DNA from: JAMZMI01 sp964353015 | Lineage (GTDB): Bacteria; Bacteroidota; Bacteroidia; Cytophagales; Cyclobacteriaceae | Assembly (NCBI GenBank): GCA_964353015.1 | Contig: CAYGUA010000021.1 | Coordinates: forward strand, 1-64,000 | Direction of reading: 5' to 3' | DNA length: 64,000 nt | Shown here: positions 8,049-16,928 of the stretch, piece by piece | How the letters are laid out: every line of letters begins with the position of its first letter | How positions within the stretch are numbered: the first letter of the stretch is position 1 | Position numbers and translations under genes: made by a program | Notes under the pieces: model-generated | Database searches by the model: none | The model's input: the letters and a program-made list of their open reading frames with translations, nothing else | Told to the model about the DNA's origin: nothing

Positions 8049-8969
8049 ATGATCGATCTAAACGTAAATGATGAGACTTCAAGATTGGAAGCTGTTGTGT
8101 TGGGTATTGCCCACAATTCTGGTGGCATACCGGATGTGGCTGATGCTTACGATCCCAAATCAATTGAGCACATATTAGCCGGAACGTATCCAAGGGAAGA
8201 GGATATGGTGCAAGAGATGGATGCATTTGATCAGGTTTTTCAGAAATATGGAGTGAAAGTCTATCGACCAGAAATCCTGAATAATTGTAATCAGATTTTC
8301 ACAAGAGACATAGCTTTTGTAATTGATGATTTTCTCATCAAATCGAATATTCTTCCCAACAGAGAACAAGAACTTAAGGCGATTGATTTTGTGTTGAATC
8401 AAATCAGCTCCGAAAAAATCATCAGACTCAAGGATGATGTGCACATTGAAGGCGGGGATGTTATGCTCTGGGAAGATTATATTTTTGTAGGTACTTATCG
8501 TGGTGAGGATTATCCCAATTACATAACAGCTAGGACAAACGAGCACGGTGTTAATTTTCTGAGAGATTTTTTTCCAGATAAAAAGGTTAAATCCTTCAAT
8601 TTGAGAAAGTCAAATACAGTCGCCAGAGACAATGCACTTCATCTTGACTGTTGTTTTCAGCCTGTCGGTAAAACCAAGGCAATCATTCATAAAGAAGGAT
8701 TTTTAGAAGAAGGTGAATATCAATTTCTGGTTGATCTTTTTGGTATGGAAAACCTTTTTCATATCACGAAAGATGAGATGTATTTTATGAATAGCAATGT
8801 TTTTTCAATCTCACCGGAGGTGGTGGTATCCGAACGAAACTTTACTCGATTAAACACCTGGTTGAGAAAGCAGGGGTTTCATGTCGAGGAAATTCCTTAT
8901 GCCGAAATCGCCAAACAAGAGGGTCTATTACGTTGTTCCACTTTGCCACTAAGAAGGACAGATGATTAA
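8049..8969 (+). CDS. Arginine deiminase / DDAH-type guanidine hydrolase
   Basis: 306 residues of the pentein superfamily (arginine deiminase, DDAH, amidinotransferase). The catalytic signatures are visible: HIEGGDV (substrate-binding Glu and Asp), LHLDCCF with the catalytic His, and LLRCSTLPL near the C-terminus with the nucleophilic Cys. It probably hydrolyses arginine or a methylated or related guanidine, giving citrulline. Its stop overlaps the start of the CtlX gene by 8 bp, which favours citrulline as product because CtlX would take it on. Amidinotransferase activity cannot be excluded from sequence. Confidence 0.8.
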   Translation: MIDLNVNDETSRLEAVVLGIAHNSGGIPDVADAYDPKSIEHILAGTYPREEDMVQEMDAFDQVFQKYGVKVYRPEILNNCNQIFTRDIAFVIDDFLIKSNILPNREQELKAIDFVLNQISSEKIIRLKDDVHIEGGDVMLWEDYIFVGTYRGEDYPNYITARTNEHGVNFLRDFFPDKKVKSFNLRKSNTVARDNALHLDCCFQPVGKTKAIIHKEGFLEEGEYQFLVDLFGMENLFHITKDEMYFMNSNVFSISPEVVVSERNFTRLNTWLRKQGFHVEEIPYAEIAKQEGLLRCSTLPLRRTDD

Positions 8970-9906
8970 TCAAATCACAAACACGATCATGATGGTGAGA
9001 CCGGCGGCCTTCCATATGAATCAGGAAACTGCAGTCAATAATTTTTATCAAAAAAATGCTGAGGGAATTTCATCTGAAGAAATACAGCAGCAAGCCTTAA
9101 AGGAATTTGATGGATTTGTCGATAAACTAAGGAGTCGGGGAATCCAAATAATTGTATTTCAGGATACTGCAGAAGCAGAAACACCAGATTCTATTTTTCC
9201 CAACAATTGGAATTCTTTTCATGAAGATGGGAGTGTTTATATCTATCCGATGTTTGCGGAAAACAGACGTAGGGAGGTGAAACCTGAGATTTTGGATCAT
9301 CTGCGAAATTCATTTGACATACAGTCGATACATTCATTCACTCATTGGGAAGCTCAAAATCATTTTTTGGAAGGTACAGGAAGCATGATTCTGGATCGTC
9401 CAAATAAACTCATTTATGCTGCTCTTTCAGAGAGGACACAATTACCAGTTTTGAATGATTTAGCTAAAAGATCAGGATTTGATCTTGTTACCTTCATTGC
9501 GAACCAGACTGTAGAAGGAAAGCGCCTGCCAATCTATCACACCAATGTTATGATGTGCCTGGGAGAGTCATTTGCTGTAATATGTCTGGAATCAATTGAT
9601 CATTTGGAAGAAAAAAATAAAGTGACAGAATCACTCATGAAAACGGATAAGGAAATCATTGAAATCACTGAGCAACAATGCAATCAATTTGCTGGAAATA
9701 TGCTTCAGGTGAGAAATGATGCAGGAAATCGGTTCGTAGTGATGTCAGAGTCTGCTTATAATTCACTTACTTCTGAGCAGGCTGAGAAACTGGTTAAACA
9801 TGGTGAATTACTTCATCATTCTTTGAGCACAATAGAAAAATATGGTGGTGGAAGTGCCAGATGTATGATGGCTGAGATATTTTTGCAGCCGAAATACAAA
9901 TTATGA
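8962..9906 (+). CDS. ctlX: CtlX-family citrulline utilization hydrolase
   Basis: 314 residues, a second pentein-fold enzyme distinct from the preceding gene. Features typical of the CtlX family are MVRPAAFHMN at the start, PDSIFPNNWNSFH, HTNVMMCLG with the catalytic His and GGGSARCMMAEIF with the nucleophilic Cys. Family members are associated with citrulline breakdown to ornithine. It is translationally coupled on both sides: 8-bp overlap upstream and an ATGA overlap with argS downstream. With the preceding gene this would make an arginine to citrulline to ornithine route. Confidence 0.8.
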   Translation: MINQITNTIMMVRPAAFHMNQETAVNNFYQKNAEGISSEEIQQQALKEFDGFVDKLRSRGIQIIVFQDTAEAETPDSIFPNNWNSFHEDGSVYIYPMFAENRRREVKPEILDHLRNSFDIQSIHSFTHWEAQNHFLEGTGSMILDRPNKLIYAALSERTQLPVLNDLAKRSGFDLVTFIANQTVEGKRLPIYHTNVMMCLGESFAVICLESIDHLEEKNKVTESLMKTDKEIIEITEQQCNQFAGNMLQVRNDAGNRFVVMSESAYNSLTSEQAEKLVKHGELLHHSLSTIEKYGGGSARCMMAEIFLQPKYKL

Positions 9907-11693
9907 TTGCAATTCAGCACCAATTAAGTACGCAGCTCTCCGCGGCATTTCAAGCTCTTTTTCAATTAGAAATTGAAGCAGAAAAAATCAATCTGCAACC
10001 CACAAGAAAAGATTTCAAAGGAACACATACCCTTGTGGTATTTCCTTATCTGAAAGATACCAGACAAAAGCCTGAGATTTTGGGTGCCATGCTTGGCGAC
10101 TATCTCAAGACAAGTTCTGCCTTGGTGAAGGATTACAATGTAGTCACAGGATTTCTCAATATTGAAATCACTGAAAGTCATTGGGTTTCCACTTTAAAAA
10201 ACATTGGCCAAACAACAGATTATGGTGTTTTACCTGCGAATGGTAAAAAAGTGATGGTGGAGTTTTCATCTCCAAATACGAATAAGCCACTTCACCTTGG
10301 GCATCTTAGAAATAATTTTCTGGGTGATTCAGTTTCTAAAATTTTGGCTTCAGCAGGTTATGATGTGATGAAGGTAAATCTTGTCAATGACAGAGGAATT
10401 CACATCTGCAAGTCCATGCTGGCTTATCAGAAATATGGCAATGGCGAAACGCCACAATCAGCCGGAATGAAAGGAGATCATTTGATTGGAAAGTATTACG
10501 TGCTTTTTGATCAGAAGTATAAGGAGGAAATTGTTGTGCTGGTAGAGCAGGGAATGGATCAGGAAGAAGCCAAGAAAAAGGCTCCATCGATGCTTGAAGC
10601 CCAATCCATGTTGCAAAAGTGGGAAGAAGGAGATAGCGAAACTGTTGCTCTATGGAAAAAAATGAATGGATGGGTCTATGAGGGTTTTGATGCCTCGTAT
10701 GCCACGATGGGAATCTCCTTCGATAAAATTTATCATGAGTCAGAAACCTATTTGCTTGGCAAAGACATTGTCGATGAAGGGCTTTCCAAATCAGTGTTTT
10801 TCAAAAAAGAAGATGGCTCAATCTGGATAGATCTGACAGCAGATAAGATGGATGAAAAACTTGTGTTGCGTGGTGACGGTACGTCTGTTTACATCACTCA
10901 GGACATGGGCACTTGTGATTTTAAGCACGAAGATTTTCCATTCGATAAGTCTGTGTATGTGGTTGGAAATGAGCAAGACTATCATTTCAAAGTGCTTTTC
11001 AAAATCATGCAAAAGCTTGGTCGTGATTATGCGGGCGGGTTATATCATCTTTCGTATGGTATGGTAGATCTGCCATCTGGCAAAATGAAATCACGTGAAG
11101 GAACCGTAGTAGATGCTGATGATTTGATGCAGGAAATGTTTGATACTGCAGAAAAGCAAACGCGTGAACTTGGTAAGATTGAAGGTTTGACTGACGATCA
11201 GGCCAATCATCTTTATCGCATATTGGGATTGGGAGCATTGAAGTATTTCTTACTGAAAGTAGATCCCAAAAAACGAATGCTTTTCAACCCTCAGGAATCA
11301 ATCGAATTTCAAGGTCATACGGGTCCGTTTATTCAATATACACATGCAAGAATTTCTGCTATTCTGAGAAGAGCAGCAGGTTTGCAAATCACTTCTGATT
11401 TCACTGAAAGCGCCATATTGGAGCTTCATCCGCGAGAATTGGAGATCATAAGTAAACTCGTGCAATTTACTGATGCTATTACAGAAGCTGCCGAGACATA
11501 TTCTCCTGCAGTAGTTGCTAATTATGTTTATGACTTAGCTAAGGAATACAATGGATTTTATCAGGATGTTCAGATTTTCGCCGAGGAGGACGCTGAAAAA
11601 GTGAAGATGAGGATTGCGCTTTCGGCTGCTGTAGCGCAAGTCATCAACCGAGCCATGGCTCTGCTCGGAGTGGAAGTTCCTGAGAGAATGTAA
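9903..11693 (+). CDS. argS: Arginyl-tRNA synthetase
   Basis: 596 residues, normal length for class Ia ArgRS. An N-terminal additional domain (1-110) is followed by FSSPNTNKPLHLGHLRNN, where HLGH is the HIGH signature. The second ATP motif appears as KMKSREGTVVDADDL, in place of a strict KMSKS, as is common in ArgRS. The C-terminal DALR anticodon-binding domain starts near GPFIQYTHARISAILRR and ends MALLGVEVPERM. The ATG shares an ATGA overlap with the ctlX stop, so synthetase expression is tied to the two arginine/citrulline hydrolases. Confidence 0.97.
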   Translation: MIAIQHQLSTQLSAAFQALFQLEIEAEKINLQPTRKDFKGTHTLVVFPYLKDTRQKPEILGAMLGDYLKTSSALVKDYNVVTGFLNIEITESHWVSTLKNIGQTTDYGVLPANGKKVMVEFSSPNTNKPLHLGHLRNNFLGDSVSKILASAGYDVMKVNLVNDRGIHICKSMLAYQKYGNGETPQSAGMKGDHLIGKYYVLFDQKYKEEIVVLVEQGMDQEEAKKKAPSMLEAQSMLQKWEEGDSETVALWKKMNGWVYEGFDASYATMGISFDKIYHESETYLLGKDIVDEGLSKSVFFKKEDGSIWIDLTADKMDEKLVLRGDGTSVYITQDMGTCDFKHEDFPFDKSVYVVGNEQDYHFKVLFKIMQKLGRDYAGGLYHLSYGMVDLPSGKMKSREGTVVDADDLMQEMFDTAEKQTRELGKIEGLTDDQANHLYRILGLGALKYFLLKVDPKKRMLFNPQESIEFQGHTGPFIQYTHARISAILRRAAGLQITSDFTESAILELHPRELEIISKLVQFTDAITEAAETYSPAVVANYVYDLAKEYNGFYQDVQIFAEEDAEKVKMRIALSAAVAQVINRAMALLGVEVPERM

Positions 11694-11717
11694 TCGATCT
11701 ATCTAAAAATCAATTAA

Positions 11718-12614
11718 ATGTCAAAAGCCAAAGCCTGGATCCAAGCCTTTCGATTGCGGACATTACCGTTGGCATTTTCCTCGATTCTTTTGGGTGCCTT
11801 TTTGGCAATTGGAAACAATGTCTTTGACGGGATCATTTTGACTTTGAGCTTGCTCACGACCTTGTTTCTACAGGTATTATCCAATTTGGCCAATGACTAT
11901 GGAGATGCACAATCCGGAGTTGACGGGGCTGATAGGGAAGGGCCAAGTCGTACCGTTCAATCCGGACTGATAACCAAGCAGGAAATGAAAGCTGGATTGA
12001 TTATTTGTAGCATTCTTGCATTTGTATCAGGTATTTCATTAATCATCTATGCCTTTCCAGGAAATTGGGAATTATCATTAATCTTTATCTTATTAGGATT
12101 GGCTGCAATCGCAGCAGCAATAAAATATACGGTCGGTAAAAACCCATATGGATATGCAGGATTTGGTGATCTATTTGTGCTGATTTTCTTTGGATATGTT
12201 GGCGTTCTCGGAAGTTATTTTCTTTACGCCGGAACATTGGATTTATTGATGTCACTTCCAGCGACTACCTGCGGCTTGTTTTCGGTCGCGGTGCTCAATG
12301 TCAATAATATTCGCGATATCGAATCGGATAAAATTTCGGGAAAGAACAGTATTCCCGTTAGGCTAGGCCGAAGCAAGGCAGTTCTGTATCATTGGTTTAT
12401 ATTAATTCTGGGGATTACAACTGCTGTGATCTTTGCCTTTCAATCTGGGTTTACGGATTTTGATTGGATCTTTCTGATCGTACTTCCATTGGTATTTTTG
12501 AATGCCCGAGCGGTTTATATTAAGCGCACAGCAAAAGAATTAGACCCTTTTCTGAAACAAATGGCGCTCACTACGTTATTGTTTGTATTACTTTTTGGGT
12601 GGGCAATAGTATAA
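11718..12614 (+). CDS. menA: 1,4-dihydroxy-2-naphthoate polyprenyltransferase
   Basis: 298-residue UbiA-superfamily membrane enzyme with about eight or nine predicted TM helices. It joins a polyprenyl chain to DHNA to make demethylmenaquinone. The first Asp-rich motif is NDYGDAQSGVDGADR, with RTVQSGLI after it. The second is NNIRDIESDKISGKNSIPVRLG. It starts 24 bp after argS, so it is probably read on the same transcript, although the functions are unrelated. Menaquinone is the usual respiratory quinone in Bacteroidota, which fits. Confidence 0.95.
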   Translation: MSKAKAWIQAFRLRTLPLAFSSILLGAFLAIGNNVFDGIILTLSLLTTLFLQVLSNLANDYGDAQSGVDGADREGPSRTVQSGLITKQEMKAGLIICSILAFVSGISLIIYAFPGNWELSLIFILLGLAAIAAAIKYTVGKNPYGYAGFGDLFVLIFFGYVGVLGSYFLYAGTLDLLMSLPATTCGLFSVAVLNVNNIRDIESDKISGKNSIPVRLGRSKAVLYHWFILILGITTAVIFAFQSGFTDFDWIFLIVLPLVFLNARAVYIKRTAKELDPFLKQMALTTLLFVLLFGWAIV

Positions 12615-12682
12615 GAATTGTCCAATCGAATTGTATAAAACAGATTATTAGTTAACTTAGAAACGAGCAAAAAATCCAGATA

Positions 12683-13534
12683 ATGAAAAAAATACTTGTC
12701 CCTTACGACTTTTCAGATGTAGCACTTCACGCGCTAAATTTCGCCGCGGATCTATCACGAAAAACAAGTGGATGTTGTGTTACATTGATACATGTTATCG
12801 ATCAGCCAACACCTGATACAATTAAAACCATGGGTATCAAAAATTATGACCCAATGCAAGTGGTGTACATCAAGCAATTGATCATCACGATGGAGGATAA
12901 GATGAAAGTACTTATGGCTGATGCCAAATACAAAGACATAGACCTGAGCTATAAAATTGTACTCGGACAACCATTCAAAGAAATCACCAATGAGATCGTA
13001 ACTGATGGTGTGGAATTGGTGGTGATGGGAACCTCAGGAGCCAGTGGCGCAGAAGAATTTTTAGTTGGATCCAACGCAGAAAGGATGGTACGTTTTTCCA
13101 AATGCCCTGTTATAACAATTCGTGAAGCTACCTCAGTGGATACTATTCAGGATATTGTTTTCGCTTCTAATTTTCAAGAAGTTCCTGAATCCTTTGTCAA
13201 TCACATCAAGCGATTACAGCATGTATTTGATGCAAAACTTCGAATAGTGAAAGTCAACACTCCGGCAAGTTTTACAACTACCAGACATGACATGAAGCAA
13301 ATGACAGAGTTCGTACAGAATGCAATGATCGTGAATTATGAGCTTGAGATTTACAATCATAGTAATGAAGAAGACGGGATTGTGGCATATGCAGAGGATA
13401 TAGGAGCAGATTTAATTGCCTTAGGCACCAAACAAAGAAGAGGTGTGGGGCATTTTATTAATGGCAGTATAGCTGAAGATGTTGTCAACCATTCCAGTGT
13501 TCCGGTTTGGACATTTGGTCTAGATGCAGAATAA
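12683..13534 (+). CDS. Tandem universal stress protein (two Usp domains)
   Basis: 283 residues made of two Usp domains, about 1-147 and 148-283. Each ends with the ATP-binding glycine motif: MGTSGASGAEEFLVGSNAE in the first and GTKQRRGVGHFINGSIAE in the second. The N-terminus MKKILVPYDFSDVA has the standard Asp at the nucleotide pocket. Double-Usp proteins are abundant in Bacteroidota; their stress role is usually inferred. It is the last gene before a strong terminator and is separated from menA by 68 bp without a clear promoter. Confidence 0.92.
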   Translation: MKKILVPYDFSDVALHALNFAADLSRKTSGCCVTLIHVIDQPTPDTIKTMGIKNYDPMQVVYIKQLIITMEDKMKVLMADAKYKDIDLSYKIVLGQPFKEITNEIVTDGVELVVMGTSGASGAEEFLVGSNAERMVRFSKCPVITIREATSVDTIQDIVFASNFQEVPESFVNHIKRLQHVFDAKLRIVKVNTPASFTTTRHDMKQMTEFVQNAMIVNYELEIYNHSNEEDGIVAYAEDIGADLIALGTKQRRGVGHFINGSIAEDVVNHSSVPVWTFGLDAE

Positions 13535-13541
13535 AATTTTG

Positions 13542-13567
13542 AACCCCGATGAATCGGGGTTTTTTTA
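13542..13567 (+). terminator. Rho-independent terminator after the Usp gene
   Basis: A 9-bp perfect stem AACCCCGAT / ATCGGGGTT with a 2-nt GA apex (4-5 nt loop in practice), followed directly by a run of T. It ends the argS-menA-usp unit and isolates the his promoter that begins about 13 bp further on. Confidence 0.9.
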
Positions 13568-13579
13568 TTCTCTGATTCG

Positions 13580-13611
13580 TTGAAATATTATTGCATTCCA
13601 TTATAGATTTG
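13580..13611 (+). promoter_or_regulatory. Predicted his operon promoter (TTG-N21-TAGATTTG)
   Basis: TTG at 13580-13582 and TAGATTTG at 13604-13611 match the Bacteroidota -33/-7 consensus TTG-N17-23-TAnnTTTG, with a 21-nt spacer. The expected transcription start falls at about 13615-13620, so the RNA would begin right at the leader peptide's start codons. The element lies between a strong terminator and the leader. Confidence 0.6.
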
Positions 13612-13615
13612 CCGC

Positions 13616-13660
13616 ATGATAATGGCAGCCAGAATTCTCAAACATCATCACCATCATTGA
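13616..13660 (+). CDS. hisL: Histidine operon leader peptide (five His codons)
   Basis: A 14-codon frame, MIMAARILKHHHHH, ends in CAT-CAT-CAC-CAT-CAT and TGA, 73 bp upstream of hisG. Translation could also start at the in-frame ATG at 13622 (MAARILKHHHHH). A run of His codons in a tiny frame just before hisG is the hallmark of ribosome-mediated attenuation, as in enteric hisL, where a Lys also precedes the His run. After the stop, TTGATACC (13657-13664) can pair with GGTA-AC-TCAA (13675-13684), forming a hairpin that overlaps the stop codon. No U-run follows, so the classical terminator is not evident. Confidence 0.75.
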   Translation: MIMAARILKHHHHH

Positions 13661-13733
13661 TACCACTTTTCCACGGTAACTCAAGGGCGCATTTCATCCA
13701 ACCATTTCAATCTATTATTATCAATTTCTTATC
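13661..13733 (+). promoter_or_regulatory. his leader region downstream of the leader peptide
   Basis: 73 nt between the leader stop and hisG. The one pairing I can see is TTGATACC with GGTA(AC)TCAA around a 10-nt loop. The rest (13685-13733) is pyrimidine-rich and unstructured, with no T-tract typical of a terminator. Regulation might use Rho or occlusion of the hisG start instead. The start of hisG has no clear Shine-Dalgarno, as is usual in this phylum. Confidence 0.4.
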
Positions 13734-14591
13734 ATGTCAATACTTAAAGTAGCAGTTCAAAAGTCCGGCAGACTAAGTGAAGATTCATTAGAGCTTTTTC
13801 ACGAATGTGGGATCAAATTCAACAATGGAGTCAAAAAACTCAAAGCGCAATCTCATAATTTTCCAATCGAATTTTTATTTCTTAGAGATGATGATATTCC
13901 TGGCTATGTGGAAGATGGAATAGCTGATATTGGTATCGTCGGACAAAATGTACACGAAGAATATCTTAAGAAAATTGATGTTGTCAAATACCTTGGTTTT
14001 TCCAAATGTAGATTGTCCTTAGCTATACCAAGAGAGGATGATTATACTGATGTTTCATTTTTTGAAGGAAAAAACATTGCTACCTCATATCCCAACATAC
14101 TAAAGAAATTTTTGAGTGAAAAAGGTGTATCGGCTGAAGTGCATGTAATCAGCGGTTCGGTCGAAATAGCTCCCGGGATAGGTCTGGCAGAAGGAATATG
14201 TGATATCGTAAGCTCGGGAAGCACTTTGCTCAGCAATGGCTTGAAGGAGGTAGAAGTGGTAGCCAAATCTGAGGCAGTTTTAGTAGCATCCGAAAATTTA
14301 GATGCCGAAAAGAAAAAAATACTTGATCAGCTTATTTTTAGAATCAATGCTGTTTTAGAAGGAAAAAACAAAAAATATGTCCTTCTTAATGCACCAAACG
14401 AAAACATTGAAAAAATCATTGAGTTATTACCAGGCATGAGGAGCCCAACCGTGCTTCCATTGGCGCAAGAAGGATGGAGCAGCATACATTCTGTTATAAA
14501 TGAAGATGATTTCTGGGAAAATATTGAGAAATTGAGGGAAGCCGGTGCAGAAGGTGTGCTTGTTGTTCCCATCGAAAAAATGATCAAATAA
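13734..14591 (+). CDS. hisG: ATP phosphoribosyltransferase, long form
   Basis: 285 residues: the long HisG, which needs no HisZ partner. Catalyses the first step of histidine synthesis, joining ATP and PRPP. The N-terminal domains show VAVQKSGRLSE, DDIPGYVEDGIADIGIVG and the PRPP loop DIVSSGSTL. The C-terminal domain (about 210-285, ending EGVLVVPIEKMIK) is the ACT-like domain that binds histidine for feedback inhibition. So the pathway entry has both an apparent leader peptide and allosteric control. The stop codon shares one base with the hisD start (TAATG). Confidence 0.96.
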   Translation: MSILKVAVQKSGRLSEDSLELFHECGIKFNNGVKKLKAQSHNFPIEFLFLRDDDIPGYVEDGIADIGIVGQNVHEEYLKKIDVVKYLGFSKCRLSLAIPREDDYTDVSFFEGKNIATSYPNILKKFLSEKGVSAEVHVISGSVEIAPGIGLAEGICDIVSSGSTLLSNGLKEVEVVAKSEAVLVASENLDAEKKKILDQLIFRINAVLEGKNKKYVLLNAPNENIEKIIELLPGMRSPTVLPLAQEGWSSIHSVINEDDFWENIEKLREAGAEGVLVVPIEKMIK

Positions 14592-15949
14592 TGATACCTG
14601 TTTACGATAACCCGGGTAAAAAGGAGTTAAAGGAAATCCTTAAAAGGCCAACGATTGATCAAACGAAAATCAACAAAATTGTAAAACCGATTTTGGAGAA
14701 AGTACAGCGAGGTGGCGATGCAGCTTTGAAAAAACTTGCCCTTGAGTATGATCATGTTGAATTGAACGATTTATGGGTTAGTGAGGCTGAATTTAGAACT
14801 GCTGACGAACAGGTACTTGATACGCTGAAAGAGGCGATTCAGGTGGCGTTTAGAAATATTTACAAGTTTCATGAAGCTCAGAAGCAGGCCGATCTGGTGA
14901 TGGAAGTTATGCCTGGCGTGACTTGCAGTCGCAGATCTGTGCCAATTCAAAAAGTGGGTTTATATATTCCCGGTGGTTCTGCGCCTTTGTTCTCAACTGT
15001 ACTTATGTTGGGTATTCCGGCGAAAATTGCAGGGTGCAAACAAATCATCCTGGCATCACCAACCAATAGATTAGGCGAAATCAATCCTGTTGTACTTTAT
15101 ACGGCGAAGCTTGTTGGAATCACCAATGTGCTAAAGGTTGGAGGCGCTCAGGCCATTGCTGCGATGGCCTATGGTACAGAAAGTGTCGCCAGAGTTCATA
15201 AGATCTTCGGTCCCGGTAATCAATACGTCACTGCAGCAAAGCAGCTTGTAGCACAGTCTGAAGTATCCATTGATATGCCTGCAGGTCCTTCTGAAGTCAT
15301 GGTTGTAGTTGATGAATCTTCGGAAGCATCATTTGCAGCTGCGGATTTGTTATCTCAAGCGGAACATGGAGCAGATAGTCAGGTTATTTTGATTGCTACT
15401 AATCTGGAAAAAGCACAGCAAGTCAACGAAGCTGTTTCAGATCAGCTTAATAAATTATCCCGAAAAGATCTTGCGATTAAGGCGCTTGAAAAAAGCTCAA
15501 TAATCATCGAGTCCAACGAGGATAAAATCCTGAAAATCATCAATAAATATGGGCCTGAGCACCTGATTATTAGTACAAAAAATGCTGAAGAACTGGCCTT
15601 GGAAGTTCAAAACGCAGGATCAATTTTCATCGGGAATTATACTCCCGAATCAGCTGGCGATTATGCATCAGGAACCAATCATACTTTGCCTACTAATGGC
15701 TGGGCAAAATCATTCAGCGGAGTTTCGCTTGATAGTTATGTCAAGAAAATAACTTATCAAAAAATAGATGAGGAGGGATTGTTACATCTTGGCCCCACAA
15801 TCGAGAAAATGGCCGAAGCTGAAATGCTTGACGCTCATAAAAATGCAGTAACAATTAGGCTAAAAAAATTACGTGAAGATGGAATCTCCGGAAAAACTGA
15901 TAAGAAAACACCTGAAGGGGATCAAAGCATACTCTTCCGCAAGGGATGA
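14591..15949 (+). CDS. hisD: Histidinol dehydrogenase
   Basis: 452 residues; catalyses the last two oxidations from histidinol to histidine, Zn-dependent. Clear HisD signatures are YIPGGSAPLFSTVLMLGIPA, GPGNQYVTAAKQLV, DMPAGPSEVMVV and SQAEHGADSQVILI. GPEHLII and the His in GTNHTLPTNGWA supply catalytic and metal residues. The normal HisD ends near KNAVTIRLKKL. Here about 25 extra hydrophilic residues follow, encoded inside the start of hisC, giving a 71-bp overlap. Directly coupled to hisG by TAATG. Confidence 0.96.
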   Translation: MIPVYDNPGKKELKEILKRPTIDQTKINKIVKPILEKVQRGGDAALKKLALEYDHVELNDLWVSEAEFRTADEQVLDTLKEAIQVAFRNIYKFHEAQKQADLVMEVMPGVTCSRRSVPIQKVGLYIPGGSAPLFSTVLMLGIPAKIAGCKQIILASPTNRLGEINPVVLYTAKLVGITNVLKVGGAQAIAAMAYGTESVARVHKIFGPGNQYVTAAKQLVAQSEVSIDMPAGPSEVMVVVDESSEASFAAADLLSQAEHGADSQVILIATNLEKAQQVNEAVSDQLNKLSRKDLAIKALEKSSIIIESNEDKILKIINKYGPEHLIISTKNAEELALEVQNAGSIFIGNYTPESAGDYASGTNHTLPTNGWAKSFSGVSLDSYVKKITYQKIDEEGLLHLGPTIEKMAEAEMLDAHKNAVTIRLKKLREDGISGKTDKKTPEGDQSILFRKG

Positions 15950-16928
15950 GTATACCGGTAGCATTGGTGTTTTTTTAGATGCCAATGAAAACGCTCTTGG
16001 CTCTGCAACGAACGATCTTTATAATAGATATCCGGATCCACATCATGCGGCGCTCAAGGCCAAGTGGAGTGCGATTAAAGGCGTGAGTTCAGAACAAATC
16101 TTCTTTGGAAATGGAAGTGATGAGCCGATTGATCTTCTTTTACGAATGTTTTGCGAACCTGGTCAGGATCATATTATCACTATGCCTCCGACTTATGGAA
16201 TGTATGCTGTTTCTGCAGATATCAATGCCGTGGAAAACAAGCAAGTTCCGCTTACATCAGCTTTTGAAATAGATTTGGATAAAGTCCGATTAAGCTGGTC
16301 CGACAATAGCAAAATCATCTTTATATGTTCTCCTAATAATCCTTCGGGCAATCTGCTTTCCCGATCATCAATTGAGGCCATCCTTCATGAATTTCCTGGA
16401 ATTGTGGTCATTGATGAAGCTTATGTGGATTTTTCTTCTGAGGAAAGTTGGGTGAGCAGAATCAATGAGTTTCCAAATCTGGTAGTTTTACAAACTTTGA
16501 GCAAAGCGTGGGGAATGGCTGGAATTCGTGTGGGTGTGGCCATGGGTAATGCTTATGTGATCAGCGTTTTAGATAAAATCAAGCCACCTTATAATCTAAG
16601 TTTACCAAATCAACAGCTGGCCCTTGAAGCGATGACCAATGAACCTAAAAAAGAGGATTACGTCAGTGAGCTGCTTAGCGAAAGACAAAGACTCTCTGAT
16701 GTTTTGTCAACTGTGCCTCTAGTGAAGAAAATCACGCCAAGCGATTCAAATTTTCTATTGGTGCAGTTTGATCGTGCAAAAGAACTGTTTGATTATTTGA
16801 TTCAAAATACCCTGATTGTTCGCTATCGTGGCACTCAGCTGCATTGCGATGGGTGTTTGAGAATTACCGTGGGAACACAAGCAGAAAATGATGAATTTCT
16901 TCGTCTTTTGAATCTGTTTGGGAAGTAA
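15879..16928 (+). CDS. hisC: Histidinol-phosphate aminotransferase
   Basis: 349 residues, fold-I PLP enzyme. I choose ATG 15879 (MESPEKLIRKHLKGIKAYSSARDEY), since YSSARDEY is the conserved HisC N-terminal element; GTG at 15873 would add only two residues. Visible are FLDANENA, RYPDPHH, FGNGSDEPIDLL, CSPNNPSG, VIDEAYVDFS and the PLP lysine in TLSKAWGMAGIRVG. The C-terminal CLRITVGTQAEN carries the substrate-binding Arg. It overlaps hisD by 71 bp and ends the hisGDC block; the remaining his genes do not follow directly. Confidence 0.95.
   Translation: MESPEKLIRKHLKGIKAYSSARDEYTGSIGVFLDANENALGSATNDLYNRYPDPHHAALKAKWSAIKGVSSEQIFFGNGSDEPIDLLLRMFCEPGQDHIITMPPTYGMYAVSADINAVENKQVPLTSAFEIDLDKVRLSWSDNSKIIFICSPNNPSGNLLSRSSIEAILHEFPGIVVIDEAYVDFSSEESWVSRINEFPNLVVLQTLSKAWGMAGIRVGVAMGNAYVISVLDKIKPPYNLSLPNQQLALEAMTNEPKKEDYVSELLSERQRLSDVLSTVPLVKKITPSDSNFLLVQFDRAKELFDYLIQNTLIVRYRGTQLHCDGCLRITVGTQAENDEFLRLLNLFGK

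Noticed and set aside
13643..13657. Five His codons resembling a purification tag or simple repeat
   Set aside because: They end a tiny frame directly before hisG and after a promoter match, so a leader peptide is the better explanation.
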